DNA of 64,000 bases from Paracyclopina nana (Eukaryota; Arthropoda; Copepoda; Cyclopoida; Cyclopettidae). Numbering within the stretch: the stretch's first letter is position 1; each line of letters begins with the position of its first letter. Under the pieces are notes generated by a model. It had not been told where the DNA came from, did not search any database, and saw only the letters and a program-made list of their open reading frames with translations. The position numbers and the translations under genes are program-made. The stretch is taken from assembly GCA_019096065.1 (NCBI GenBank), contig JAGUCH010000008.1:3725001-3789000 (forward strand), given 5' to 3'. Below are positions 13,301 through 26,658 of the stretch, one piece after another.

Positions 13301-16300
13301 GCTCAGCTGTCAGCTCTGGGGTCTTCTTGATTATTTTCCCCTCAGTAGATCATCATCAGCTTGTGTACCATAGTAAGTGACTTTGGAGATGAAAACCAGA
13401 GCATGTGTAGCAGCAATAAAAGGCCATGGATGTGTAGCTCAGATTAGATGAAAAACTACTGGTCTTCCCTGCCACTACTACACTGCCAAAAATACGACCA
13501 CACCACAACATCACAATTATCGTTATTCACCATTACCCGGGTGCAATTTTCTCCCTGCTTTTTCCTTTCACACATTCCAAGAAGCTAGTTTACTGTGTAC
13601 AGCCACGGGCTGTTATTGCTTTATTTCTATGATAATTTTGCTTGGTGGGAAATCAATTAGGCCGGAGGCTGGAGGGGTCAAAACTTGATGATGCATGGAT
13701 CCACTTATCAGTCCATCACCAAACTTACAAATTGCCCACAATATGGTCTGCTACTGATCAGTTGAGTGGGGATGATGATCAATGGTCTTCCTTCATGGAA
13801 ATTCTGAGCGCTGCTGGAGAAAACGCGAGCTCACGAGGAGAAAGGGTAAAAAAAATGAATGGAAAATTTCATAATTAGCTCAGCTCTCATCATCATGAGG
13901 AAACTGTGGGTCTAATTAGAGCTACTCTCGTTTTAAGCCCACTTCACACCCAAGTCATAAAAGCCACCACTCAAAATCTCTCTCAGGTTGATGGTATTTG
14001 ATCCTTTGACCCCGGGCCGGCTGCGATGAAAGGAGCCATGCATTCTGAGCTCCAATTTAGGTAAATTGGGCGAAAATGGTCACCAATTTACGCAGGCAAA
14101 ACTCATTTTTCCCAACTCTGTTTTTTTCCCGTTCGTTGGGCGCAGAGGATGCGTGAACATGCATGAGCTATCCATCTGTTGCTGAATTGCTACTTCAATG
14201 TATTGTCGTTAAAATAATACTGCGTTTTTACACGCTAGAAATGGAAGCAAGGGCAAAAAGAGTTATGGCCAATATATTGGCAATCAGTCGGCTTTAACCT
14301 CAGACATTGGTACAATAAAAAAAAAAAGATGGCCTCTTTTTGTGGTACATCATTTGAAATTGTTGCTCTGGGGCCATGACATGGGCTGCTTTAGGAATGC
14401 AGCATAGACAGAGGAGCAAATGTTTACCCAACGATGCGCGAAAATGCAAAATGTTGCATGAAATGATCTCGGACTGCATTTTTGCATGATCCGTAATTGC
14501 TAAGGTTACTCTCTCTCCCATCTTACCTTTGAGAAGCCAAAAGATGGCAATTCCAGACGAGCTTGGTGTTCACGGCCGATCATCTTGAAGACTGCAAGCA
14601 AAAAAAGGCAAAAACTGCATTCAAATTGATATCGATGATGGGTGATTCAAATGCACCACCGCCATGATGATCTTGAAAAAATCAAGCCAAGTTGATCACG
14701 CAGGCGCCCCTTTTGACCCCCCAAAACGACCCTGGTCTAGTCCTTTTAAAATGATGATTGCACCTCCTTCAACAACGCAAAGCCCTCATAATAGTTCAAT
14801 TTGTAATTAGCAGCTCTTCTATTATGGCATATATGTACGCGCTTTTTGGGGCTATTTTCATCAGGGGTCAATCTCGTAAAAATTCCCTAGAGTTCGCGCA
14901 GCAGATGATTTCTGAGATTAGAAATATTATGCCTTGAGATGTAAGAGCCCATATTATTTTGGGTCTTTGCTCGCGGTTGATCCTACCAAGTTCAGGCAGG
15001 TCAAAAATGCACTTTGCTCCATGCTTAAAATGGTGCCAAATGGCTCTTTCGCCACGCTGTGTTAGGGAGATTTTCTAATGAGGGGTTGTTTGGGGGGTTG
15101 TACATGGCAATTATTATTTATAGAGCCAGATCAAGAGCCATTTCGCCCAGAAGATGATCCACATTTTTCTTGGTTGGTTAGACAAAGAAGCCATCCAGAG
15201 CGGCCATATTATAGTAGTACAGCCAGGCTGGTGGTGGCGGTGTAACAAATTATTTGTAGCATCTGCCTCCTCATTACAGGCAAGATAGTATACTACTAAA
15301 ATGGCGGCCACTTGGGCTCACATTATAAGTTTTATGTCTTCATTTTCGTGCTACATGTGGCTTTTACCCCACTTTTCTCACGATCAGCCCAGTATATTGG
15401 AGAAGCCGCGCGCGCGCAAAGATTCCTGCTCCTTTCGGCCAAATCAAAGCCTTCTCGTTAAAAACCTCTTTTCTTGGCGTAGGCCATAAATAAGCATCAT
15501 CAGAAGTTTTTATTTGGCCCAGCATCTGCGAATTTGCCGCGTTGCTATATCGAAGAATATTGGTTTCTCTTTGAAGCGCTTACAAAAATACATCTATATT
15601 TTTAGCTTAGAATACTTTGTATCTGTCAATTCAAAGAGTGAGAGTGGATTTTTACGGCTCATTTTTCCCACAGTGCATAAATTGGTCAGCACAGTGATGA
15701 TGTGATGAAGAAATGGAGGACTGAAAGTGCATCTGTTGGAGTCCAGGAAAAGAATCAACTCACGATTTGTTCTTATCTCTTCATCTTTTCTTGGCATTTC
15801 TGCCAGTCTCGGCTAAATGATAGCGTATGATTATTCGCGTTTTTAATGCACTGCAACCTTAGCTTTTGCTGAGACTCGAGAATTTGTCAGAAATGTAATA
15901 ATGCACGGCTCAAAGCTGTCAATTAAACTTTGAGAAATGCTGGCCTACTAATGGAGCACCAATTTGTCTACTTCGATTGGAGATCGTGAGAAAATGTACT
16001 TGTAGTAACCCAAGTTTGGCTTGGCAAAGGCCCTTATTGATATTGCCTTACAGATGGTGTGTTTGTGAAGCAGTGCAGGAATTTTGGGGCACACTAGTGC
16101 GGTTTTTTCGCCAGCTTCTCGACCACAAGTGTGTCCAATTGCTTTACTTTAGTGTTGTGAGTGAATTTTCTCCTGAACTAACAGAAGGTCCCGTCATCAT
16201 CATCATTTTCAAGACCACAATGCCAGCAGTTGTTGAAGTAGTAGTATACCATATCCAGGGCTACAATTTCAAAATTGCATTATTATTGAGAAGCCACAGC

Positions 16301-19300
16301 AGCAGCAGCTGAACTCTGATCCAGTTTATAGCTCAGCGTACAAGTTGTAAAGATGGTTGCTCCATAAATACACTCAAGCCTTCTTCTAGCAGCAGCAAAA
16401 ATTGCCCCAATTTTGCGGGGAAAAACACAATGCCACGCATGTACGCGGAGCTATTTACAGCAGCAGCAGAAATGTCTTGCAATGCAAGATTGATGTCCCT
16501 TTTGTTTCGCTCCAAAGACTTCAGTTTGTCTTGGTGGGGGGTGGGATGTGTTTCGACCGAAACTTCTTGCTGTAATCCCACAAAGCAACAAAGTTTGAGA
16601 TGACATTCACAATCATGGAATCAATCTATACACGCATCCCGAAAGTTGGTTTTTTTCTATATAGAAATTCCTCCCAGCCTTATTTGGCTTCTAGGGCAGA
16701 AGTCCGGAATCTCGTATGACTCATCTGTAAAATCACTGCTAAATGTCATTTATTTCAATTGGGTGAAGATGGCAGCATCGCGGTAAAAGGGCAGCTTTTT
16801 GCACTGGCCTTTTGCCTTCAGACCATTCTATATATGACTATTGGCAAAGTTCTGGCAATATATCGGCAATTTCACATGGGAAGTTGCCCCTTTTAGCTAA
16901 CCCCAGCGTACCAAAGCCAACATACATAGAAACTGCCATAATTTTGAAAATGAGCTTTGACAATTGTTGGCCCACTTCCATTTCTTCTGGAAGGCCTTGA
17001 AATTGGAAAAAAAAGTTTTTCTCTTCGCCTGTAAAAACCATTGCTAGAGCCGATCCCCAGCATAAAAGTAGCAATTGTACTTTTTTTTACTGCTTAGAAT
17101 GTGCCAAAATTGTGGCGCATTATCTCAGCACGAAGGCTACTAAACTTCCCCCATTCATAAAAGAGATTGAGAAACCCAGCAGAGCCTCAGTACAACACTG
17201 ATCCAAGCCAAGCTAAAAGTGCTCATGTTAACTGCATTCTTGATATTACATTTTTGAGCGGCCATTTGGGTCATGCTAAAATTAGGATCTTTATAGAGTA
17301 TGAATTTCTCATGGTACGCGTTGTGTCGCACAGTGGCGCTGCACAAAATGAGCACACATTATTCCCAGTTTTTCCCAGGGAAAAGGAGGGAGTTTTCCGA
17401 AACTATAGTCAGGGGGATGGAAAAGTTACACTTTTTTATGGCTTGGCTGCTGTTAGACGACATTTTACAAGGATCTTCGAAGAGATGCTCTTTTTGGTGG
17501 GAAGAAAGCGCAGCAAGCTGGAAATTTGCATTGAATAGCTGCTCATGAAGAAAAAATAATGAATGTTGACTCAATTTTGCATTTTTGACCCCACCATGCT
17601 ATGTAAATGAGGTAACCATTTAGCCCACATCCTCCCCATGATACCAGCAAGCTCAGGAATTTCTCAACTCATTCCCAACCGAGCGAGCTGATGAGCCATG
17701 ATGATAATCCTATCTGGCTTTGATCGCACTCAATAATCGTGAGTCATATATTTATGGCCCAGCCAGAATTCCTCGGCAATTGTTTTAGGCAGTGACGATG
17801 CGAAATCCAGATAGCCCTGGCCCATATTTAGTATTTATTATTGCTGACAGATCACTTAATTGCGCGCTGTGCGATGTAGCTACCCATTATATTGTAGCAG
17901 GTGATTTTAAAACACACGCGCGCACACTCAGGAATTCTCCAGCCATATAATAATAATGACGCTTAGCTTTTACCCGAAAAAAAGAAAACTCAGCCATGCT
18001 GCTGAGCGTGATAAATAAACGATGGCAGTGGTGCAGTGTAATGTGTGTCAAATGTCAATTGTGAAAAAGTCATACCTTGGTCGAAGTAATTGGACTTCCT
18101 CACATACACTAAAACGAGGGCCATTAGTTGAAGCTGTGACAATCGCTGCCTCGTTGAACTGGGCAAGGGCAACAGGTCTCTCAAATTGGCAATCTCAGAG
18201 TTGATCAAATCTCGACGCATTTTGGAGGCCCCTTTAGTGCTTTTTCCGCCGCCGCTGCCGCTGCTCGAGCTGCCGCCACCGCCATTAGTGCCCTGGTTGT
18301 TGCCATCAAAACTGCAAAGAAAAAGATGCGAGCTCAAGCATGATGTTGAGTAGGCCATAAAAGCTGCTGCAGATCTGCGCGAAAAAGAGCAACAATTGAC
18401 CCTCGAACGTAACCTACGTTGTTTTACTGCCTTGGGAAAAACTCGCAGGAGAATTTTCACTTATTAAGTCATCATTCATTACGAGCACACTTTGACCCCT
18501 TCTGCACGCGGCTTCATTGAAAATGAGGTCAAAATTGCCTCGGATCAAGCCATGAATCACAAGTTTGACTTTTTATGTCTGCATATTTCACTGATGCTGG
18601 GGGTGAATTTGAGCTGAGGATCATCTATCTAGAGTTTTTGATCTCTTCTGCTGAATGTTGCCATTTATCAAGGGGAGGAAGACAGAAGAAAGGATTCTTC
18701 ATTTCTGCCAAGGCAAATCAAAAGAACCGCGGATTTCACAGCTAGATCAAAGGGAACGTATGCATCAAGTAGCATATCCACCATTTATTCCATAAAGTGC
18801 AATGAATAGCCTGACCAGTTGTGAGGTAAGCACACATTTCGTAATATTTTATGCTAGGCCCCATTTTTTTCGCAACCGATAATATCTAGTATACTACAAT
18901 GCGCGAAGGTTTTATGGAATATAAATTCCGGCTCGCAGAAATTCTGCCCTCAGTAAAAAGAGGAGAGGAAAGCCCACAAGAAGATTTTCCTCATACTGCT
19001 GCTCCATTTCTCTACAGTACTCCTACTAAGCATTGTTGTATGGAATGTGGGATTGAATCCATAACCATGCATAATGTAGCCAGGTTTTTCAGCAGCTGCA
19101 GCAGTTGTTTATAGCCGAGGCAAAGGGGTAAAGGTCGCATTCTATAGCGCGTCTATTTGGATAGATCTCACTTTATGCTTAGGAATCGTGAGTCGATACA
19201 TTCAGTTACGATGCAGCATCACATCAGCTTCAGTTACGCTCCAGGAGGGAGCCTGGTTCATGAGAAAACTCGATGATCCATGCAAACTTGGAATATTTTC

Positions 19301-22300
19301 AGGCTTCACTTTCAAAATTCCAATTCCAGGCTTTTACGAGCTAATTTCCGAAATGCGGCTGCGTAACGCTCCCATGTATGACTTCCAGGCCGAAAAGTTT
19401 GGCTTCTTTCAAAAGTTTTCTGGCTGCACAAAACATTTGCATTGCTTGCAATGCCTTGATGAAGCAGCTCTTTTTGTCTCTCAGATCCTTACAATTGAAG
19501 TTGTATCCTTGCAACTACAGTTGTTCGAATGGAGAGTAGTAGTGGGGAACTTTCTTCAAAAATGACTGTATAGAGTGGCTTCTTCTTCTTTCAGGATATA
19601 AATGAGCACAGAAGATGTAGGCAAAAGTTCCCCATATAGAAGTACTATAAAAGGAGCAATGCCAAAGTAGGTATAGTAGCCCCCAAATTCAACTAGCGTG
19701 AAACCCTGATGATTGTGTCCACAATGTGCTGAGTCGGCTCTAGTTTGAGTAAAAAGCTCAGAAAGGCTTTTTTCTCTTCTTGCTGCTTTAATGCACAAAG
19801 GGGTCGGTTTGATGGAATAAGGCAATATCACATCCGAAAAACCGGCTTTTACAGCTCCGCCTCGTATCGTATATGCATTTTCGCGAGGGGTGCGTACGAC
19901 GTCGTTGTATTACGTACTTTATCAGTTACATGCTGTATACCAGTACATAATCAAGATGTATATGACTTGAGATTATCCGCATGAATAGGGAAGTAAAAGG
20001 GGAAAAATTGGAGCTGCTCCTAGTAGAAAGTGTGCTTTTTTCTCACTATACTAAAAAAGTCGTGGCCCTCCAATCCACTCCACAGTAATAAAATCGAATA
20101 AGGGACGACCTGTTATAGATATGAAAAGATTGCAATTGGAAGTGAAAAATACCTCTTCCCACAAGGAGGTGTCAGGCTCCATTGGCCTCTTATAGCACTA
20201 CTATGAATGAGAATCAATATAGGAGCAGCTTCAATAGAGTGTCAAATCGAAGAAGAGCCTCGAGGGAAAACGAAAAATGGCCCTATCTGTCCCAAATGAA
20301 AGTCCTTTGTTTGATTTGCAGTAAAATACGCTACTTTCTGCCAATGATAGTTGCAGCATCTGCTCTGCTACAGCTTTTGAGATGCTATTGAGCCTCGCAA
20401 ACAATGACCCAATTTCAGAGACAAATGATGCAGCATGCATAGTTTAGTTTCACTTTGTAATTTGGTGTGCTTTCAAAATGATTCCCCTTTAGATACATAT
20501 ACTGCTCCTACTTAGAACCAAATTAAACTTGAGCAAAGTTCAAATCGAGTACAGGGCAAAAGTTTTGATCCTGCTATTTTTGGCACTCTCCTAAATAGTT
20601 TGCTAATTTTCGCTGAGCTCCCAGCTATCAGAGCTAGCCAGGTTTTATTGCAACTAATTCTCGTGTGTGCGATCCAAATACCCAAAAGAATGAAAGATCC
20701 TCCCGGTGATGATGTGGCAAAACCAATAATCGTCCATCATTGAAGTGTGCCAAGAATTTGTTGATCACTTTATCATCTATCTTTCTCAACATTGTTGCAA
20801 TTCCCAACTAGCTTAGCTAAGCAATCAGACGTGGCATTGATATTGATATTGCCCACCATCCATCATCCCACTCTCAATTGGCCCTTGGTAAACTATACGA
20901 TCGTATGAAAGGTTTCTCCTCACCTATCATTAGGGGCTATTTTATGCACCTCAGATGACCCTAAAGCTGCTGATCGTTGTTGCAAGAAAAACACATGCCA
21001 TTTTCCAGCAATTTTACTGCCTCAGCTATGTGCGCGTATGCAAGAGATGGTCATAGGGGGAGACCTGCCCGTTGACCCCAGGGGTCACTGAATGCAATAA
21101 CAGGTGGAAAAAATCTGTCTGGCCTTATCTATGAAGATATCTACTCAGTACGTAGTTCATTCATTCTATTTTTTTCAGTGCATGAAAAATGCTCGCTGGT
21201 ATTTTTGGGCCCTGGCAATTCTCTTCAAAGCCGCAATGGCTGCGATCCACGAAAAGTGTGGTAGTCATCAAGTGGAATGGGTGTCGTACGCTCGGTTAGT
21301 TTTTCTGAGCCCAGCAGCGAAAATGAAGGTAATTTGCTATACCCACTCTGGCCACTAAGTATGCACATTTCCGCTGCTCAAACAAGAGCACCTCTTCTGC
21401 TGCAGCATGACAAACGACTACAGGCAAAATTTCTCTATCTCTCCAAGAAAAAGTGGCTCACTGCACTCATTACGCAGACAGAAGAATACTCTGCTGCTGC
21501 TGAGAGGAGAAGTTTCCAATGACTTTTCCTAGCTTTTCTTATAGTCAACAAAAAAAGGGCATGGTTTCAGCAGAGAGGCAAAACAAGAAGCTAGGGTGAA
21601 AAATGGCTGCGAATGCAATTGTGTGTAAGAGACGACGACATGGACTACTACATATACGAGATTATCTGTATGGCCTTGAGTACCCTTCTTCTACTTCCAC
21701 TACTATATATACATGGTACAGTCGAGAGCAAAAGCAATGGCAATTTTTCAGCCAGTCAAAAGCCGAGACCACCGTGGAGACTTTCTTTCTCCACTTATGA
21801 GCTCCTGATCTGAGTCACTGGACCAGGAAATCAGAATTATTACGAGGCTTAATCGCAAAGCCAGGAAGGCAGCTCCTAAATGGCCCCATTCTAAAACTTC
21901 AGTGGGCCAAGATCAATTTTCTTTGGTGGGCTCTTTTTTAAAACTGGCAGTATCGAATTGTGGGAAGTCGTTGATAGCCTCACTGCAGAGAGAAGCTGCT
22001 GCTGCTGCTACAATAGTGCTTTCTTTCAGCAGCCTCTTTAATTTGGAAACTTTTTTCTCAAGTGGTGGCCTCGGCCGGAGCACTAATGATGATACAGTTC
22101 TGGACAATGCTGTAAAGCCAAAGGAAAATCTCTCACTTCCTCATTTCGCCTCAGCTCTTGAAGAAAGCATGACATCAAGAGCAATTGAGCTCGGCTACTC
22201 AAGCAATATTATTACCCTCATTTCCATGGTGGGAATGATAAATTCCCAAACAAGGAGACCAGTAGCATTTTTCAGAGATCATGATGAACTTCTGTGGGGG

Positions 22301-24480
22301 CCATTCAGCCTAAGTGCTTTGTGGTTACGAGTCGTTAGTTCGAGGCATCGCGTCCATTTGCCAACATTATTTTAAGCAAGAGCTCGGTGCTCCCCAATTT
22401 GCCAACGGCTTATCACGCAAACACCCCAAATCTGCGCGGGGCAATGAGGCCAAATCTTGAACGGTTGGTTGAAAATTAAGTTTGCACTCCCATATCTTCT
22501 TGTTGCCCCTCAAAAAGAAACTCTTGAATTAGTTAGGCTCCTGTCATCGCCACTAGTCCCTGTTGGACACTTTTCTCCTTCTAAAAGATATCAGTAACTT
22601 TTTGCCACGTGTCCTTGACGTTTCCTTGTGGTGCTGCTAACAGAAGTTGTTGCCCCCTTCTGCCATATTCTTGATGGGCTTTTTCATATAAATAGAATAG
22701 CGCACTCGCGAGCTCTGGGGTAATTTCGGAGCAGCTGGCGGGCCCAAGATCTGGTTACAGAAGTGCAAGGTTGACTTGATTTCTCTGGGTGTTCTACATG
22801 TGCTTTCACTCGAGTCCACAATGAGTTTACGAGCTGGCGCGAATTTTTTCAAGGCAAACCTCCTTCTTCTGCTGCAGTGGGCCAAAATTACACTACAAGG
22901 CCTTATTACTTCTGGCGTCATTCTACAAAGTAGCTGCTGCAAGATTTGGCTCCACGCAACCACTGCAACAACAAGAACGCGCTAGCTACTTCCACTAGCT
23001 TCATAAATATCGTGAGCATCCATCTATTTGGCCTTTAGCTTTCCTGCTTTCGACGGCTGAGGAAGCAATTTGTCAACGATTTGTATAGAGAGCAGCACAG
23101 AAGCTTTAAAAATGGAACTGGTCTGTTGTAGCATAGTCGCAGTTCCCGAAATAGATGGCCAATGCCTTTTCTTTACTCCGTTGTCACAGCTACTACTATA
23201 GCTAGCTACGTTCGAGATAAGTAATGGTTCTTGATCTTTTTTTGCTTTCCGTTCTCGGCAGTGCAGTTGCAGCACAGTTCCACTCTAGTAATAGTTCCAG
23301 TGTAAACTCTCTGCTTATTCTTGCAAATATACTACTGGCGCAAATATGAGCCCATTTCCCAGAATGCAAGCATTGCATTAATGAGCACATTTACCACGAT
23401 GTGTGCAGAAGTGAAAAAAGAAGGAGAAGCAATAGGAGGAGGAGCTCTTTGCCTCTGGCAATAAATTGATTCTCTTGCCACCTGCTTCTACTACAGAAAG
23501 GTGACACCAAAGCCTTCCTTGCTCTGTAAGATGTGATGAAAATTGACTTTGTCAAGGTCTTGGGCGTTTTTTCAGGGGTCTCTCACTGAGAAAAGTGACA
23601 ACACACCTTGCAATGATGAGGTTTTACAGCTGCGCTCTAAAACTGCTCTCTCAAATTGTTTTATGGCTTTGTCATTATTTGGCTTTTTCAATTGCACTAA
23701 TTCAGCCTGGCATGGCCATTACTCAAAGGAATTACAAAAGGCACTCTTTTAATAGTACACCCACGACCACTGTGGGAAAGCCAATTCAATTTGGAATACC
23801 TATTCAGAGCCACTTCAATGATCCCCTTTGGATATGTCCTCTGCACTTGTGAACGCCACTTGAATTTAATGAAATCTAAATTTAATGAGGCCACAGATAA
23901 AGAGGGAGACTCGCTGATATTTGCGCCGCGATCAACAAACCAAAAACGTATTGTGCACTCGGCCAAAAAATGACCAATTCCATTTCCGACGGCTAGATTT
24001 CAGGGAAAAGCTATTGGTATCGATGTTCGGCCCAACTATTGACAGCGCAAGAAGAGCCAACTTTTTAAAAGCAAAACCACTTAAAGCGGCCAACTTTAAA
24101 GAAGCTTGCGGATTTTTCCGCAAATATGACATTTCTTGCAAAAATCTGCCCCAAAAGTTGCGGCACCAGCAGCACTCTCACAAATGAAATCAAAACAAAC
24201 TTGTTTCGCGCATTTTGGCGCGCACATTCAAACTCCACTGCTGAAGATAAACACTAACTAACTTAGTTAATAAACACTCTTTTTTTATAGAAGATGAGAA
24301 TGTCAACTCAGATTCTTACCTCATGGCATGCAACATGGCCGGATTGGCCGAGGACATCACACCTGACCGCTGCTGTTGCGGATTCGGCGGTCCTTGGTGC
24401 TGGTGCTGCTGCTGGTGATGCAGCTGCACCTGCTGATGGTGGTGAAGATGGTCACCACCGTTCCAATCTGCGGCTGCCAT
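4318..24480 (-). CDS. dys: Dysfusion (NPAS4-type) bHLH-PAS transcription factor
   Basis: Reconstructed as complement(join(4318..4762, 4857..5315, 6242..6395, 6553..6659, 8121..8305, 8382..8585, 10095..10184, 14527..14591, 18076..18311, 24320..24480)). All introns are GT-AG, all phases agree, and the product is 701 aa. Order: Gln/His-rich N-terminus (1-53), Gly/Ser linker, bHLH at about 77-130 with the diagnostic [24 protein letters not shown] at about 155-260 ([23 protein letters not shown]), PAS-B with PAC at about 300-395 ([28 protein letters not shown]), then a Tyr-rich and Ser/Asn-rich C-terminus. In flies Dysfusion dimerises with Tango/ARNT, binds E-box-like sites, and acts in tracheal fusion cells and leg joints; here this role is inferred from orthology. 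The start chosen is the ATG at 24480 (G at -3, G at +4); an in-frame ATG at 24507 would lie inside a probable 5' UTR intron. Introns reach 6 kb. Confidence 0.93.
8586..10094. other. dys intron
   Basis: Intron between the two PAS-A exons. AT-rich with short purine and AGC runs; no exon, RNA gene or element recognised. Confidence 0.6.
10185..14526. other. dys intron (4.3 kb)
   Basis: Intron between the 65-bp post-bHLH exon and the first PAS-A exon. Scattered AGC triplet runs, for example near 13160. Open frames up to about 125 codons show no family signature and no coding continuity. Confidence 0.6.
14592..18075. other. dys intron (3.5 kb)
   Basis: Intron between the bHLH exon and the small 65-bp exon. 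Nothing recognised beyond short AGC runs and AT-rich filler. Confidence 0.6.
18312..24319. other. dys first coding intron (6.0 kb)
   Basis: Separates the His/Gln-rich start exon from the bHLH exon. It holds several open frames (the largest 157 codons at 21902-22375 on plus) that have no splice sites, no homology I recognise and biased AGC composition. I treat them as chance. A first intron this long is a likely place for enhancers, but no site is identifiable by eye. Confidence 0.55.
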
Positions 24481-24720
24481 ATCTTCGGGCCTATGGCGGT
24501 AAAACATTGGTAAATGAGTATATTCAAGCTGAAGGCTATTAGCACTGGTGATGGAGTTTGGGCAAAGGTGGGCAAATCGTCATTTCACCACAACATGTGA
24601 AGACCAACTGAGCTCTTTTGAACCATCTTCTTATTGGCTCAAGTTACCTGTGCCGGGAAATCCAGGATTGGTTCACCTGTGAAGCGCCGTCGCGCGCTTC
24701 TCAGTCCGCAACCGCCGCGG
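24481..24720 (-). promoter_or_regulatory. Probable dys 5' UTR and promoter region
   Basis: On the minus strand a donor-like CACAG|GTAACT lies near 24650 and an acceptor-like CGCCATAG lies just upstream of the ATG at 24480. This suggests a small 5' UTR intron. A local GC-rich patch (24690-24720) precedes it, and no TATA box stands out. The transcription start itself is not determined. Confidence 0.35.
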
Positions 24721-25017
24721 CTCTAATTCAGCTTAAATAATGGGCCTTTTCCCACTTTCAGCTGCAAGTGCAGGAAAATTTGTTATGCGCGAATGCAGAA
24801 ACTTTTGGTGGGTGAGTTTATCTTGTGTGCGACTGCGGAATAATTTCCTCAGGAAGAATTGCCAGCAGATTTTCTGCAAGGACGACTCAAAAGTCCATGT
24901 CAATGCCTCCATGTGTAATGGCTTTTGCAACCATAATTTTGCTTCTGCGGCAGACAACTTTGCCTGCGAAATAATAATATTTTGTCTCTCCACATTTTTG
25001 TGCAATGGGAAATTGAT

Positions 25018-25038
25018 TGCTGCTGCTGCTGCTGCTGC
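25018..25038. repeat. (TGC)7 microsatellite
   Basis: Seven uninterrupted TGC triplets in non-coding DNA. Confidence 0.95.
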
Positions 25039-25763
25039 GCACTGACCGATGTAGACCATGCAAATTCAATTTCGAAGCTTGCTGCCCAAAAATGCGAGGA
25101 AAAAGCTAAATTGCTATTCTTTGCTGGATTGCTCGGAGAGAACGTTGAGCATTGGCATTCAATGAGCAATTTATTTTTACGATGCTTTTTACATTCTATT
25201 AGACTCCTGGCAGGCCCGAATCAGCCGGAGGCCCGAAGGAGATTTTAGGTCAACCAGTAGAAGATTCAAGATATTGTGGTAGATGAAGAAGAAGAAAGTA
25301 ACCGAAGATAAAGATAACCCTCACACACATGGCCACTATTTATCAAGTGAGTTCCACTCACCCTTCAGCATCGGTTTCGCATTTGGGAAACGATTTGGTG
25401 GGATTTGGCAGCGAGGCTGGAGGGTGTTTTTCGCAGGCAAATCCCCAGTGTGCAGCCTAGGTGAGCCTCTTTTGAGATCGTGCCATGCAGTCACGATCGA
25501 CATGCTCACGATCACGACGAAGGCTCACAAGAAACGGTTTCATAGCATTATATAGCAGAGGAGAAAAGATCCCATTGCAGCCAGCACACTCGCGCGCTAG
25601 CTGTAGCTGGCTGCTGTGTCATCTTTAAATTCAATTGAATTTCAACAGATGAGCTATCAAGCCTGAATCCTCATGCTGAGCTTACTATTTAGGCTTTGTT
25701 TGCAGATCTCATTTTGAAGCAAGCTATAATGGTTGGAAAAGAGCTGGGAATCTTTGTAGCTTA

Positions 25764-26172
25764 ATGCCCCGTTCATTTATTAAGAACGCCTTACGGTATG
25801 GAAAAAATTGTCATAAGGAAAAGTGAATCTGCTGCTGACTGCCACTTTACGAGTTCAGCTTGGGGCCGAGCAGCGTTTTTAATGGCAATTTTTGCTATTT
25901 TGTCACCTGGTTTTCATCATATTTCATAACAAACAATCTTTCATCAGGCTTCTTTGATAAAAGATGAAATTTAGCTTTTGATTTTGCTCAAAAGGATTAA
26001 AATGTAGAGCACTTAAAAGCCAAAATTAGATTTGTTTATTTTCAAGTTGGCTTAAAGTCAATCTGATTTTTTTAGTATCAGCTGGCGGTTGTCATAAGAC
26101 AATTTTTCTCCTTTCCTTGAGGTGTTTTTCGTGCATTTTCATAAGGAGTTTGGGGCGTAGATGAACGGGACA
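25764..26172. mobile_element. TA-flanked MITE (GTTCATYTA family)
   Basis: The left end reads ATGCCCCGTTCATTTA and the right end reads TAGATGAACGGGACA, near-perfect inverted repeats. Inner similarity continues as ACGCCTTACG versus inverted ACTCCTTATG. TA dinucleotides flank both ends (25762-25763 and 26173-26174), the target duplication of Tc1/mariner-like elements. At about 409 bp it has no coding capacity. Its ends match those of the shorter element at 33479-33603 plus 42790-42819, which makes a family. Confidence 0.65.
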
Positions 26173-26522
26173 TAAGAGTGTAATAAGAAGATTGAAGCGA
26201 CAGCGTGTCCAATCTTGTTGAATTACTACTGAATGGAATACTGCTGGATTATTGTTACATAATTTCTTCTTCTTTGATTGAGCCTATGCTGCCCGATTCG
26301 GTTAAACCGGGGTAATTTGCAAAGGCTTTACCTAATTTTTTGGTTGAATTTACATTTAGTGTGTTACTTGGTTTGGCTGCACTTGGGTTTGGCGTAAGAA
26401 TTTATAGAGTGGCGAAGCCAATTTTGTTGGCAGCGACTTAAAGGATTAGCCTGTGGTGGATCTCATTATGCAACAACGAACGACGTCTTCGTCTTGGTCG
26501 TCGTCATTCGACTTTGAGCTGG

Positions 26523-26528
26523 TTTATT
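26523..26528 (-). promoter_or_regulatory. Poly(A) signal of the beat gene
   Basis: AATAAA on the minus strand about 130 bp after the Beat stop codon, the first canonical signal downstream of it. Confidence 0.6.
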
Positions 26529-26658
26529 AAATATAGTGTGATAGTAGCCGTTTCAAACATCTAGTATATGAGTAATCATAAGTCGAACACCGTATGTAGT
26601 AATTAACAATAAGGAGTAATAATTCTGGTTCTTCTTCTTCTTTCTCTTCAATTTCTCA

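Larger units (their letters stand above)
24721..26522. other. Intergenic DNA between dys and beat
   Basis: Holds a (TGC)7 run at 25018-25038 and the MITE at 25764-26172. No gene supported. Confidence 0.55.

Noticed and set aside
21902-22375. 157-codon open frame on the plus strand inside the first dys intron
   Set aside because: No domain, no signal peptide, no splice sites and no promoter. It contains an Ala run made by AGC/GCT triplets. Most likely a chance open frame.
24481-24507. Alternative dys start codon at 24507
   Set aside because: It has a weaker context (C at -3) and lies upstream of an acceptor-like CCATAG, so it may be intronic. Kept as a possibility, but 24480 is preferred.
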